Origin: Acidimicrobiales bacterium | Lineage (GTDB): Bacteria; Actinomycetota; Acidimicrobiia; Acidimicrobiales; Acidimicrobilacustridaceae | NCBI GenBank assembly: GCA_023261915.1 | Contig: JALRFT010000202.1 | Location: 1-10,747 of the forward strand | DNA: 10,747 nucleotides | Reading direction: 5' to 3' | Part shown: piece by piece, positions 1 through 6,448 of the stretch | Position numbering within the stretch: position 1 is the first letter of the stretch | Layout: each line of letters begins with the position of its first letter | The notes under the pieces: generated by a model | The model's database searches: none | Seen by the model: the letters and a program-made list of their open reading frames with translations, nothing else | What the model was told of the DNA's origin: nothing | Translations under genes and position numbers: made by a program

Positions 1-807
1 CACGTACCCACATGCCTTGGCCACCTTGACCGCTGCCGCACCCATGGCCTGGCGGATCTCATCGGGGAAGTTCGGAGCGGGGCTCTCCTCGACGAGTTTC
101 TGGTGCCGACGCTGCGCCGAGCAGTCACGCTCTCCCACCCAGACGCAGTTGCCGTGGCTATCGGCGATGATCTGCATCTCGACGTGGCGAGGCCAGGTCA
201 GGTAGCGCTCGACGTAGCACTCGTCGCGGCCAAAGCCCTTGAGCGCCTCGGACTGGGCGCTGGCGAGTGCCTCATGCGCCTCGTCGGCACTGTGCACGAC
301 CCGCATGCCACGCCCGCCACCGCCATAGGCGGCCTTGATGGCGACTGGCCATCCGTTGCTCTCACCGAAGGCAACTACCTCGTCGCCGTTGTTGAGGAAC
401 TCAGTCGTGCCGGGCACGCCCGCCACGCCGGCGGCCTCGGCGGCAATGCGGCTCGACACCTTGTCACCCATGACCTCGATGGCCTCGGGCGGCGGGCCGA
501 TGAAGGCGACACCTCGCTCAGCAATGGCGCGGGCAAAGTCGGTGTTCTCACTGAAGAAGCCGTAACCGGGGTGCACGGCGTCGGCTCCCGACTGCTCGAT
601 GATCTCGAGGATTCGCTCGGTGTTCAGGTACGACTCGGCGGCGGTCTGACCGCCGAGAGCGTAAGCCTCGTCGGCAAGGCGCACGTGAAGTGCGTCACGG
701 TCGAGCTCGGAGTAGACGGCGACGGACGGGATGCCGAGTTCGGCGCAGGCCCGGATGACCCGGACAGCGATCTCCCCCCGGTTGGCAATGAGGACCTTGG
801 TCAGCAC
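1..807 (-). CDS. accC: Biotin carboxylase (acetyl-/propionyl-CoA carboxylase alpha chain), N-terminal 269 residues, cut by the window edge
   Basis: This enzyme uses ATP and bicarbonate to carboxylate biotin on a carrier protein or domain, the first half-reaction of acyl-CoA carboxylases. The visible part opens with the typical LIANRGEIAVRVIRAC (residues 6-21). It then shows HPGYGFFSEN (79-88), the ATP-grasp glycine loop GGGGRGM (162-168), PRHVEMQ (206-212) and ERDCSAQRRHQKLVEESPAP (226-245). These contain the His, Glu, Gln and Lys residues that bind biotin, bicarbonate and ATP in the E. coli enzyme. The start is GTG; no in-frame ATG lies near, and the LIANRGE block begins five residues later. 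No clear Shine-Dalgarno precedes it. The 3' half is outside, so I cannot tell whether this is a stand-alone AccC or an actinobacterial-type alpha chain with a fused biotin carrier domain. The gene diverges from birA, which fits a shared role in biotin-dependent carboxylation. Confidence 0.95.
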   Translation of the reverse strand, partial: MLTKVLIANRGEIAVRVIRACAELGIPSVAVYSELDRDALHVRLADEAYALGGQTAAESYLNTERILEIIEQSGADAVHPGYGFFSENTDFARAIAERGVAFIGPPPEAIEVMGDKVSSRIAAEAAGVAGVPGTTEFLNNGDEVVAFGESNGWPVAIKAAYGGGGRGMRVVHSADEAHEALASAQSEALKGFGRDECYVERYLTWPRHVEMQIIADSHGNCVWVGERDCSAQRRHQKLVEESPAPNFPDEIRQAMGAAAVKVAKACGYV

Positions 808-814
808 AGGCCTA

Positions 815-820
815 TGTTTA
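815..820 (-). promoter_or_regulatory. Possible -10 element for the biotin carboxylase gene
   Basis: On the minus strand TAAACA lies 7 nt upstream of the GTG start. Position and spacing resemble the leaderless layout seen at other genes in this window. However, the hexamer lacks the final T of TANNNT, which comes one base later. No -35 is obvious. This is a weak call based on position only. Confidence 0.3.
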
Positions 821-867
821 GGAGAGGAACGGACCCCTGCGCCATTCCATACCGACCCCGTTGCCCC

Positions 868-872
868 GGAGG
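868..872 (+). promoter_or_regulatory. Ribosome binding site that fixes the birA start
   Basis: GGAGG lies 6 nt before the GTG at 879. This favours that GTG over the in-frame TTG at 861, which would put the GGAGG inside the coding region. It is the clearest Shine-Dalgarno among the gene starts here. Confidence 0.75.
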
Positions 873-878
873 TGCCCA

Positions 879-1760
879 GTGAGTTCCCACGCACCCAACG
901 ATCCCGCCACCAGCGGTTCCTCACCCACCCCGGGGGACTCGGCCGCTGTGGCCGCTGAACTGGCGGCGCGCACCCAAAAACTGATGCCCGGAACCCGTTG
1001 GGTGCTCGACTGGGTGGGCGAGACCGGTTCGACCAATGCCGACCTGCTCGCCGCCGCCGCTGCGGGCGCGCCATCGGGCGCAGTGCTGGCCGCTGAGTTT
1101 CAGGACGCTGGGCGGGGTCGATTGGAGCGGCGCTGGGTGGCTCCGCCGGGCTCGGCACTCTTGGTCTCGATCCTCGTCCGTCCGCATCTCGATGGTGCTC
1201 GGGCCCACCTTGTGGCGGTGGCTGTCGGGATTGCTGCGGCGCGAGCGGTCGACGAGGTGGCCGGTGTGCACGCCGATCTGAAGTGGCCCAACGACCTCGT
1301 CGTCGGGACTGGTGCGGCCACACGCAAACTCGGGGGCGTGCTGGCCGAGTCGCTGATCGTTGATGGCGTTCCTGCCGCCATCGTGGTGGGGATCGGATTG
1401 AACGTCCACCTTGCCGGGCGCCTCCCGGCCGAGCTCGTGGGCATCGCCACCTCGCTCGACGATCACACTGGCGGGCGTTCACTTGACCGGACGGCTCTTC
1501 TGGCGTCGCTTCTCCGTCATCTCGATGCGTTGGTCGATCTCGTCGACAGTGCAGGAGGTACGAGTCGACTTCTTGACGAGTACCGCCGGCGCTGCGTCAC
1601 GATCGGCACGCGTGTTCGTGTCGACCTTGGGGCTGAGGTCGTCATTGAAGGCGACGCCACAGCTGTTGACGACGATGGACGGCTCGTGGTTGTCACCGAC
1701 GACGGATCGACCCATGTGGTGGCCGTGGGAGACGTCGTTCATCTCCGCCCTGCGATCTAG
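879..1760 (+). CDS. birA: Biotin--[acetyl-CoA-carboxylase] ligase, monofunctional (BirA/BPL type)
   Basis: This enzyme joins biotin to ATP as biotinyl-5'-AMP and transfers it to a lysine of biotin carrier domains. Its 293 residues carry the family motifs in order: ETGSTNAD (48-55), the biotinyl-AMP loop QDAGRGRLERRW (75-86), KWPNDL (135-140), KLGGVLAE with the conserved Lys150 (150-157) and GIGLNV (171-176). A small SH3-like C-terminal domain follows (about 242-288). The first ~40 residues are low-complexity and show no helix-turn-helix, so this looks like a class I ligase without the repressor function of E. coli BirA. In the GRGR loop, Glu83 stands where many homologues have Gly; the Arg81 equivalent to E. 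coli R118 is kept. The GTG start is set by GGAGG 6 nt upstream. It is divergent from the biotin carboxylase gene and convergent with pabC, with 13 bp between the stops. Confidence 0.93.
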   Translation: MSSHAPNDPATSGSSPTPGDSAAVAAELAARTQKLMPGTRWVLDWVGETGSTNADLLAAAAAGAPSGAVLAAEFQDAGRGRLERRWVAPPGSALLVSILVRPHLDGARAHLVAVAVGIAAARAVDEVAGVHADLKWPNDLVVGTGAATRKLGGVLAESLIVDGVPAAIVVGIGLNVHLAGRLPAELVGIATSLDDHTGGRSLDRTALLASLLRHLDALVDLVDSAGGTSRLLDEYRRRCVTIGTRVRVDLGAEVVIEGDATAVDDDGRLVVVTDDGSTHVVAVGDVVHLRPAI

Positions 1761-1773
1761 CGATCAATCCGGT

Positions 1774-2628
1774 TTAGGGATCGAGGTCGGCGGCGAGATC
1801 GCTGAATGCCAACAGGGCCCGGGTCGTGTGCTGACCATGGGCAGAGCTGAGTCGGCGACCGTCGATGGCGGTGACGGGTTGCAGTCCGCGTATCGACGAG
1901 GTGATGAACATCTCCTCGACGTCGTCGAGCGCGTCGAAGGGTATGTCACGTTCCACCACACCACATCCGGAGGCGAGCACCAGCGCCCGTGTCACGCCTG
2001 GCAGACAGCCGGCGGTGAGCGGTGGCGTCGAGAGGGTGTCATCGATGACCACGAACACGTTCGTGGCACTGCCCTCGCACAGATTCCCTTGAGTGTTCGC
2101 CATGATTGCCTCGGAGGCCCCCGCCCTATGGGCCGCGGCGAGCGCCCGCCCATGATCGATGTATGAGGTGGTCTTGATCCCCGTCGTAGCGGAGCGCTCA
2201 TTGAGGACCCACGGCACACGGACCACCGTTGCCGTGGGGGCGATGGTTCCCAGAGCCGTGAGGGACGCCACCAGGGTTGGCTCCGTTCCTGACGCTGTTG
2301 GCGGGCTGCCGCGGGACAGGGTGATGCGGAGGCGGGCATCACCTCCACCTGCTGCAGTCCAGACGTTTGTGAGTTCGTCGACGATGGCCCGGAGTTGTTC
2401 GGGGCTGCGGGGAATCTCGATCTCAAGCCGGTCGGCGGCGGTACTGAATCGATCGAGGTGACGGGTCCACGCCAAGGGGATCCCCTCGCGTACCAACAGG
2501 GTTTCAAACAGGCCGTCACCGAGGGTGAATCCGCGGTCGAATACCGACACGGTTGCGGCGCGGGCGCCGACAACCTGGCCATCGACCCAGGCGAGGCCTT
2601 CGTCGATGATGGGGTCGATTTCCGTCAT
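1774..2628 (-). CDS. pabC: Class IV aminotransferase, probable aminodeoxychorismate lyase (PabC)
   Basis: A 284-residue PLP-dependent fold-type IV enzyme. Visible signatures are VFDRGFTLGDGLFET (29-43), the region GIKTTSYIDHGRALAAA (150-166) with the likely Schiff-base Lys152, and EAIMANTQGNLCEGSATNVF (173-192) with conserved Glu185. The same family includes branched-chain and D-amino-acid aminotransferases, so the motifs alone do not fix the substrate. The PabC assignment rests on context: the ATG overlaps the pabB stop as ATGA, which implies one mRNA and translational coupling. PabC releases pyruvate from 4-amino-4-deoxychorismate to give p-aminobenzoate for folate. The open frame runs a further 108 codons upstream, but those lie inside pabB in another frame and carry no domain. 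Only a weak purine stretch precedes the ATG, consistent with coupling rather than independent initiation. Confidence 0.85.
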   Translation of the reverse strand: MTEIDPIIDEGLAWVDGQVVGARAATVSVFDRGFTLGDGLFETLLVREGIPLAWTRHLDRFSTAADRLEIEIPRSPEQLRAIVDELTNVWTAAGGGDARLRITLSRGSPPTASGTEPTLVASLTALGTIAPTATVVRVPWVLNERSATTGIKTTSYIDHGRALAAAHRAGASEAIMANTQGNLCEGSATNVFVVIDDTLSTPPLTAGCLPGVTRALVLASGCGVVERDIPFDALDDVEEMFITSSIRGLQPVTAIDGRRLSSAHGQHTTRALLAFSDLAADLDP

Positions 2629-3689
2629 GGAGCGCTTCTCGCAATGGGCGCCGATGCCACAGTGAGTAGTCGGCGGGCCTTGAGCTCGGTTTCGGCCCAC
2701 TCGCCTTCGGGTGTCGAGTCCCAGGTGACCGCACCTCCCGTGCCGAAGTGCAGCATGTCGTCTTCCATCCAGAACGTGCGGATGGCCACGTTGAACTCGC
2801 CGATGCCCTGTTCTGCATCCACCCAACCGATGGCGCCGCAGTAGATCTCCCTGGTCACCGGCTCGAGGCGTCGGATGTGGTCGATGGCGGCGAGTTTGGG
2901 GGCACCGGTGACTGAGCCCGGTGGGAAGGTGGCATCGAAGATGTCGGCCCATCCGGCGCCGGGGAGCAACTGTCCGGCGACAGTGCTGACGAGGTGGGCG
3001 AGTCCGGGGTGAGACTCGGTGGCCAGCAGCGACGGGACATCCACTGAGCCGAATTCACAGACCCGTCCGAGGTCGTTGCGGACCAGATCCACGATCATCA
3101 CGTTCTCGGCAACGTCCTTGGAGGTGAATCCGTCCGGGTCTGCTGCGGTCCCTTTGATCGGCGACGACCAGACGGCTCGTCCCTGACGGGCGACGAAACG
3201 CTCCGGCGAGGCGGAGGCGACCGCTACTCCATGCTCGGGGAGTCGGACCACGGCGGCATAGGGGGCTGGATTGCCCTCGGCCAGTGCTGCTCCGAGGGCC
3301 GCCACGTCAATGGACCACGCGCCGTCGATCGACGGTGGCGGGAGGGGGGCGCTGAGCCTGCGAGTCAGGTTTACCTGATAAACGTCGCCAGCGGCGATGG
3401 CGTCACGGATATCGCCCACGGCCTTTTCGTAGGTGGCGCGGTCGAGGCTGGATCGCCACGTTTCGCGCCCCGGTCCCCGCCAGGGGGCGCCCGGCCACGG
3501 CCGAGCCGGTTGGGACCGGCTGAACCGAGCGCAGACTGGTGGCCCATCGAAGGGGACGACCACAGCCCAGTGTCCGGCCGTCTCGAGCGCTCCGAGGTCG
3601 GCCGTCACCTCCTCGAGACCGGTGAGCAGGCGGCCACCCACGACGGCGAGGGGGATCGACGAACGCTCGTCGGGTGCAGATGCGGCCAC
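2625..3689 (-). CDS. pabB: Aminodeoxychorismate synthase component I (PabB)
   Basis: A chorismate-binding enzyme that aminates chorismate to 4-amino-4-deoxychorismate. The 354 residues show VYQVNLTRR (103-111), SASPERF (159-165), PIKGTA (177-182), ENVMIVDLVRNDLGRVCEFGSVDVP (195-219), FPPGSVTGAPK (255-265) and GTGGAVTWDS (317-326). PIKGT carries the lysine (Lys179) typical of PabB; anthranilate synthase TrpE usually has PIAGT, so PabB is the better call. At 354 residues it is shorter than E. coli PabB (about 450), missing much of the N-terminal region while keeping the catalytic core. The glutaminase partner PabA is not in the window. The GTG at 3689 is the first plausible start: further upstream the frame enters the divergent acyl-CoA dehydrogenase gene. 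A -10-like TACGCT lies 6 nt before it. The stop overlaps the pabC ATG. Confidence 0.92.
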   Translation of the reverse strand: MAASAPDERSSIPLAVVGGRLLTGLEEVTADLGALETAGHWAVVVPFDGPPVCARFSRSQPARPWPGAPWRGPGRETWRSSLDRATYEKAVGDIRDAIAAGDVYQVNLTRRLSAPLPPPSIDGAWSIDVAALGAALAEGNPAPYAAVVRLPEHGVAVASASPERFVARQGRAVWSSPIKGTAADPDGFTSKDVAENVMIVDLVRNDLGRVCEFGSVDVPSLLATESHPGLAHLVSTVAGQLLPGAGWADIFDATFPPGSVTGAPKLAAIDHIRRLEPVTREIYCGAIGWVDAEQGIGEFNVAIRTFWMEDDMLHFGTGGAVTWDSTPEGEWAETELKARRLLTVASAPIARSAP

Positions 3690-3695
3690 CCGTCC

Positions 3696-3701
3696 AGCGT
3701 A
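3696..3701 (-). promoter_or_regulatory. Predicted -10 element of pabBC (leaderless layout)
   Basis: Minus-strand TACGCT fits TANNNT and ends 6 nt before the pabB GTG, so transcription would begin at or next to the start codon. It shares two base pairs with the divergent hexamer at 3700-3705. No -35 consensus is evident. The call rests on motif and spacing only. Confidence 0.5.
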
Positions 3702-3705
3702 CGAT
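3700..3705 (+). promoter_or_regulatory. Predicted -10 element of the acyl-CoA dehydrogenase gene (leaderless layout)
   Basis: TACGAT fits TANNNT and ends 8 nt before the GTG at 3714. The bases between are a pyrimidine run with no Shine-Dalgarno, so a leaderless mRNA starting near the GTG is the natural reading. It overlaps the pabB -10 on the other strand. Confidence 0.55.
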
Positions 3706-3713
3706 TCTCTCTC

Positions 3714-4874
3714 GTGACCTTCGAACTCAACGACGACGCCGAGGCCCTGCGCCGGGTGGTCCGGGATTTTGCCGACAGTGAAGTGGCCCCCCATGCCGCC
3801 GAATGGGACCGCGACCACACCTTTCCCGTGGACACCGTGCGGGCCATGGGTGACCTCGGGTTGTTCGGGATCCCGTTCCCCGAGCAGTACGGCGGTGGAG
3901 GGGGAACCCTGACGCTGCTCTGTGTTGCCATTGAGGAACTCGCCCGAGTCGACCAGTCCGTGGCCATCACGTTGGAGGCGGGCGTCGGTCTCGGCGCCAA
4001 CCCCATCTACCGATTCGGTACTGACGAGCAACGGGACCGATGGCTCCCCGACCTCGTCGCCGGTCGGGCTCTCGCCGGTTTTGGTCTCACCGAACCCGAC
4101 GCTGGCAGTGACGCCGGGGCGACGCGGACGAAGGCCCACCAGACAGCCGATGGGTCGTGGGTGATCAATGGTGAGAAGGCGTTCATCACCAACTCGGGAA
4201 CAGAGATCACCTCACTGGTCACGGTCACGGCCGTGACCGGGACTGAGGTCTCGGGTCGTCCCGCTATCAGCACCGTCGTCGTACCCACCGGCACGGCAGG
4301 ATTCGAGGTGGGTCCCCCTTATCGCAAGATGGGGTGGCACGCTTCCGACACCCACCCCCTGGTGTTCTCCGACTGTGCGGTCCCTGCCGACCATCTCCTC
4401 GGGGAGGAAGGTCGTGGCTTCGCCAACTTCCTGTCGATTCTCGACGAGGGTCGGGTGGCCATCGCCGCCATGGCCGTCGGTGTCATTCAGGGTTGTCTCG
4501 AAGAGTGTCAGCGCTACGCCAATGAGCGCGTGGCCTTTGGACGGGCCATCGGGGCCAACCAAGCCGTGGCTTTCGCCATTGCTGATCTCGCCGTCGCCGC
4601 CCATGCGGCGCGACTGGTCACCTATCAGGCTGCGGCCCTCGCTGACGCCGGGAAGCCCTACAAAGCCGAGGCGGCCATCGCCAAGCTGTACACAACCGAG
4701 GCCGCAGTGTCGGCCACCCGCACCGCAACCCAGGTCTTCGGCGGGTCGGGATACATGGATGAGACGCCGGTAGCCCGGCATTATCGGGACGCCAAGGTCC
4801 TCGAGATCGGCGAGGGGACATCTGAGGTGCAGCGTCTCGTGATCTCCCGCTCCCTAGGTCTCCCCGTCGTCTAA
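3714..4874 (+). CDS. Acyl-CoA dehydrogenase
   Basis: An FAD flavoenzyme that introduces a trans-2,3 double bond into an acyl-CoA, as in fatty-acid beta-oxidation or branched-chain amino-acid breakdown. Its 386 residues match the usual family length. An N-terminal helical domain leads to FGLTEPDAGSDAG (123-135), the FAD/substrate signature. A beta domain follows with GEKAFITNSG (153-162), then the C-terminal helical domain with RVAFGRAIGANQAV (272-285), QVFGGSGYMDE (340-350) and HYRDAKVLEIGEGTSEVQR (356-374). Glu367 in EGTSE occupies the place of the catalytic base of medium- and short-chain enzymes. The chain-length specificity cannot be read from sequence alone. The GTG is chosen because it sits 8 nt after TACGAT and yields a canonical N-terminus; the longer open frame upstream covers the antisense of pabB. 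It stands alone, followed by a separately started LCP gene. Confidence 0.93.
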   Translation: MTFELNDDAEALRRVVRDFADSEVAPHAAEWDRDHTFPVDTVRAMGDLGLFGIPFPEQYGGGGGTLTLLCVAIEELARVDQSVAITLEAGVGLGANPIYRFGTDEQRDRWLPDLVAGRALAGFGLTEPDAGSDAGATRTKAHQTADGSWVINGEKAFITNSGTEITSLVTVTAVTGTEVSGRPAISTVVVPTGTAGFEVGPPYRKMGWHASDTHPLVFSDCAVPADHLLGEEGRGFANFLSILDEGRVAIAAMAVGVIQGCLEECQRYANERVAFGRAIGANQAVAFAIADLAVAAHAARLVTYQAAALADAGKPYKAEAAIAKLYTTEAAVSATRTATQVFGGSGYMDETPVARHYRDAKVLEIGEGTSEVQRLVISRSLGLPVV

Positions 4875-4915
4875 TCCGGCTCCGGGGGCGATCTCTGCCC
4901 TGACGGGCGCGCTGG

Positions 4916-4921
4916 TAGCGT
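4916..4921 (+). promoter_or_regulatory. Predicted -10 element of the LCP-family gene (leaderless layout)
   Basis: TAGCGT ends 7 nt before the ATG at 4929, with no Shine-Dalgarno between. It lies in the 54-bp gap after the acyl-CoA dehydrogenase stop. No matching -35 is seen at the expected distance. Confidence 0.5.
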
Positions 4922-4928
4922 CTCGGCG

Positions 4929-6434
4929 ATGTCTACCCGGCCTGCTCGAACCTGGGGTCAGCGTCTCGTGCTGGCGCTCAGCGCCTTCATTGCGCTGGGA
5001 TTGGTCACCTCAGCGGTGGCTCTCGTGGGATATGAGAACCAGGTCAGCCAGATCAATCGCATTGCGGGCCAGGGGGTGCTGACCCAGGCAACGGAGGCGA
5101 CCGGTCCGTTGAATTTCCTCGTCGTAGGTGTCGACAATGCCGAGGGACTCGACCCCAACGACCCGGTCCTGCGTGGACGTTTCGAGGCTTCCTTGTTGTC
5201 CGACACCATCATGGTGGTCAGGGTCGACCCCGCCCTCAACAAGGCGTGGCTGCTCTCCATCCCTCGGGATCTGTGGGTGACGATTGCGGGCACGGGCACG
5301 AAGGGCAAGATCAACTCGGCACTTGCTCTCGGTGGCCCCCAGACGCTCATCGACACCATCCAGACCGAGTTGAACGTCCCCATCAACCACTACGTGCAAG
5401 TGAACTTTGCTGGTTTCCGAAATCTCGTCTCGGTCATCGGTGGTGTGCCGGTGTGGTTCGACCGGGAGGTTCGTGACGAAAACACCGGGCTCACCATCGA
5501 GGTGCCGGGGTGTGTGAACCTCGAGGGTGAACAGGCGCTGGCCTTCGTCCGCTCCCGCTACTTCGAAGTCTTCGACGGGGGAGAGTGGATCTCTGACCCC
5601 ACCGGCGACTCCGGTCGGATTGCCAGGCAGCAGACGTTCATTCGAGCCGCCCTGAATCGGGCCGTAGCTCAGGGGGCCCGGAATCCTTTTGAGATGCAGC
5701 GCCTCATCGAGGCGACTGACGGTGAGGTCGTGCTCGACGACACCCTCAGCCTCGACGCGCTCATCGACCTCGGGGAGCGGTTCCGTGACTTCAACGTCGA
5801 GTCCTTTGAGGTGGTGACTCTGCCCGTCGACAACGGCTACGCCGGCGCAGCGGCGGTGGGGTACCTCCGCACAGCCGAGGCGCAGCCGCTGCTTGCCGTG
5901 TTCCGGGGCCAGACCCTGCTCGGTACGCCCAACGCCCTGGCACGAGTGGAGGTACTCAACGGAAGTGGGCAGGCCGGTCAGGCGGCGTTCGTGGCCGAGA
6001 CACTCGTCTCTGAGGGCTTCACGGTCGTTGGAACCGACGATGCTCCCGGCTACACGGGGCCCACGGTCATTCGCTACGCCCCGGGTGCGTTGCTCGAGGC
6101 CGTGACTGTGGCCCGCTACATCGGTCGCGATGCGCTAATCCAGGAGGCGCCCGAGGGTGAGATCACCGGAGAGACCCGAGTGGTCCTTTTGACCGGGTCC
6201 GATTTCAAGGGGTTGCTCGTGCCGTCGCTCGAGTTCGCAGACTTCTCCCGCTACGTCGAGCAGGCCAAGGCTGAATACGCCGCCGCCCTCGCCGCCGGTG
6301 ACGAGAGCGCCGGCGAAGGTTTGACCGTGGAGGATGTGACGGCTGGTTCGGTGACATTGCCGGCGGTCACGACCACCACCATCACGCGGGATCTGTTCGT
6401 GCCGCGCCCTCCCGAAGGGGTGGAGTGCGGCTGA
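4929..6434 (+). CDS. LytR-CpsA-Psr (LCP) family cell-wall glycopolymer ligase with LytR_C domain
   Basis: LCP proteins act outside the membrane and transfer lipid-linked glycopolymers onto peptidoglycan (or arabinogalactan onto it in mycobacteria). The 501-residue protein has a short basic N-terminus, one membrane segment (about 12-34), then the LCP domain: FLVVGVDN (63-70), SDTIMVVRVDP (91-101), LLSIPRDLWV (108-117) with the conserved Arg113, KINSALALGG (127-136), GGVPVWFD (171-178), LEGEQALAFVRSRY (198-211) and GRIARQQTFIRA (229-240). A LytR_C domain follows (about 337-425, beginning ARVEVLNGSGQAGQAA). The final ~75 residues form an Ala/Glu-rich and then Thr-rich tail that I cannot assign. 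Position at the head of a run of sugar-nucleotide and glycosyltransferase genes suggests that it attaches the glycan they make. Confidence 0.93.
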   Translation: MSTRPARTWGQRLVLALSAFIALGLVTSAVALVGYENQVSQINRIAGQGVLTQATEATGPLNFLVVGVDNAEGLDPNDPVLRGRFEASLLSDTIMVVRVDPALNKAWLLSIPRDLWVTIAGTGTKGKINSALALGGPQTLIDTIQTELNVPINHYVQVNFAGFRNLVSVIGGVPVWFDREVRDENTGLTIEVPGCVNLEGEQALAFVRSRYFEVFDGGEWISDPTGDSGRIARQQTFIRAALNRAVAQGARNPFEMQRLIEATDGEVVLDDTLSLDALIDLGERFRDFNVESFEVVTLPVDNGYAGAAAVGYLRTAEAQPLLAVFRGQTLLGTPNALARVEVLNGSGQAGQAAFVAETLVSEGFTVVGTDDAPGYTGPTVIRYAPGALLEAVTVARYIGRDALIQEAPEGEITGETRVVLLTGSDFKGLLVPSLEFADFSRYVEQAKAEYAAALAAGDESAGEGLTVEDVTAGSVTLPAVTTTTITRDLFVPRPPEGVECG

Positions 6435-6436
6435 TC

Positions 6437-6442
6437 TAGGCT
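6437..6442 (+). promoter_or_regulatory. Predicted -10 element of the UDP-sugar dehydrogenase gene (leaderless layout)
   Basis: TAGGCT lies just 2 nt beyond the LCP stop codon and ends 6 nt before the GTG at 6449. The same nine bases, TAGGCTCGG, precede the next gene at 7827. This suggests the gene can be transcribed on its own, not only by read-through. Confidence 0.5.
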
Positions 6443-6448
6443 CGGCCA

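Noticed and set aside
861..878. TTG start six codons upstream for birA
   Set aside because: GGAGG at 868-872 sits 6 nt before the GTG at 879, which explains initiation there.
103..882. Long plus-strand open frame (259 codons) over the biotin carboxylase gene
   Set aside because: It is antisense to a gene with full biotin carboxylase motifs and its own translation shows no domain; long shadow frames are expected at this GC.
1761..1783. Possible terminator between the convergent birA and pabC genes (CGATC/GATCG)
   Set aside because: Only five base pairs, no T-run, and the right arm lies in pabC; not enough to call.
2629..2952. N-terminal extension of pabC by 108 codons
   Set aside because: The extension lies within pabB in another frame and carries no motif; the ATGA overlap gives the natural start.
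3504..3521. Inverted repeat AGCCGGT/ACCGGCT with a 4-nt loop
   Set aside because: It is inside pabB coding sequence with no T-run; a 7-bp stem is unremarkable in GC-rich DNA.
3231..3713. N-terminal extension of the acyl-CoA dehydrogenase by 161 codons
   Set aside because: It is antisense to pabB and ends exactly where a canonical dehydrogenase N-terminus begins; a -10 hexamer precedes the GTG at 3714.
3690..4139. N-terminal extension of pabB by 150 codons
   Set aside because: It is antisense to the acyl-CoA dehydrogenase gene and has no PabA- or PabB-like sequence.
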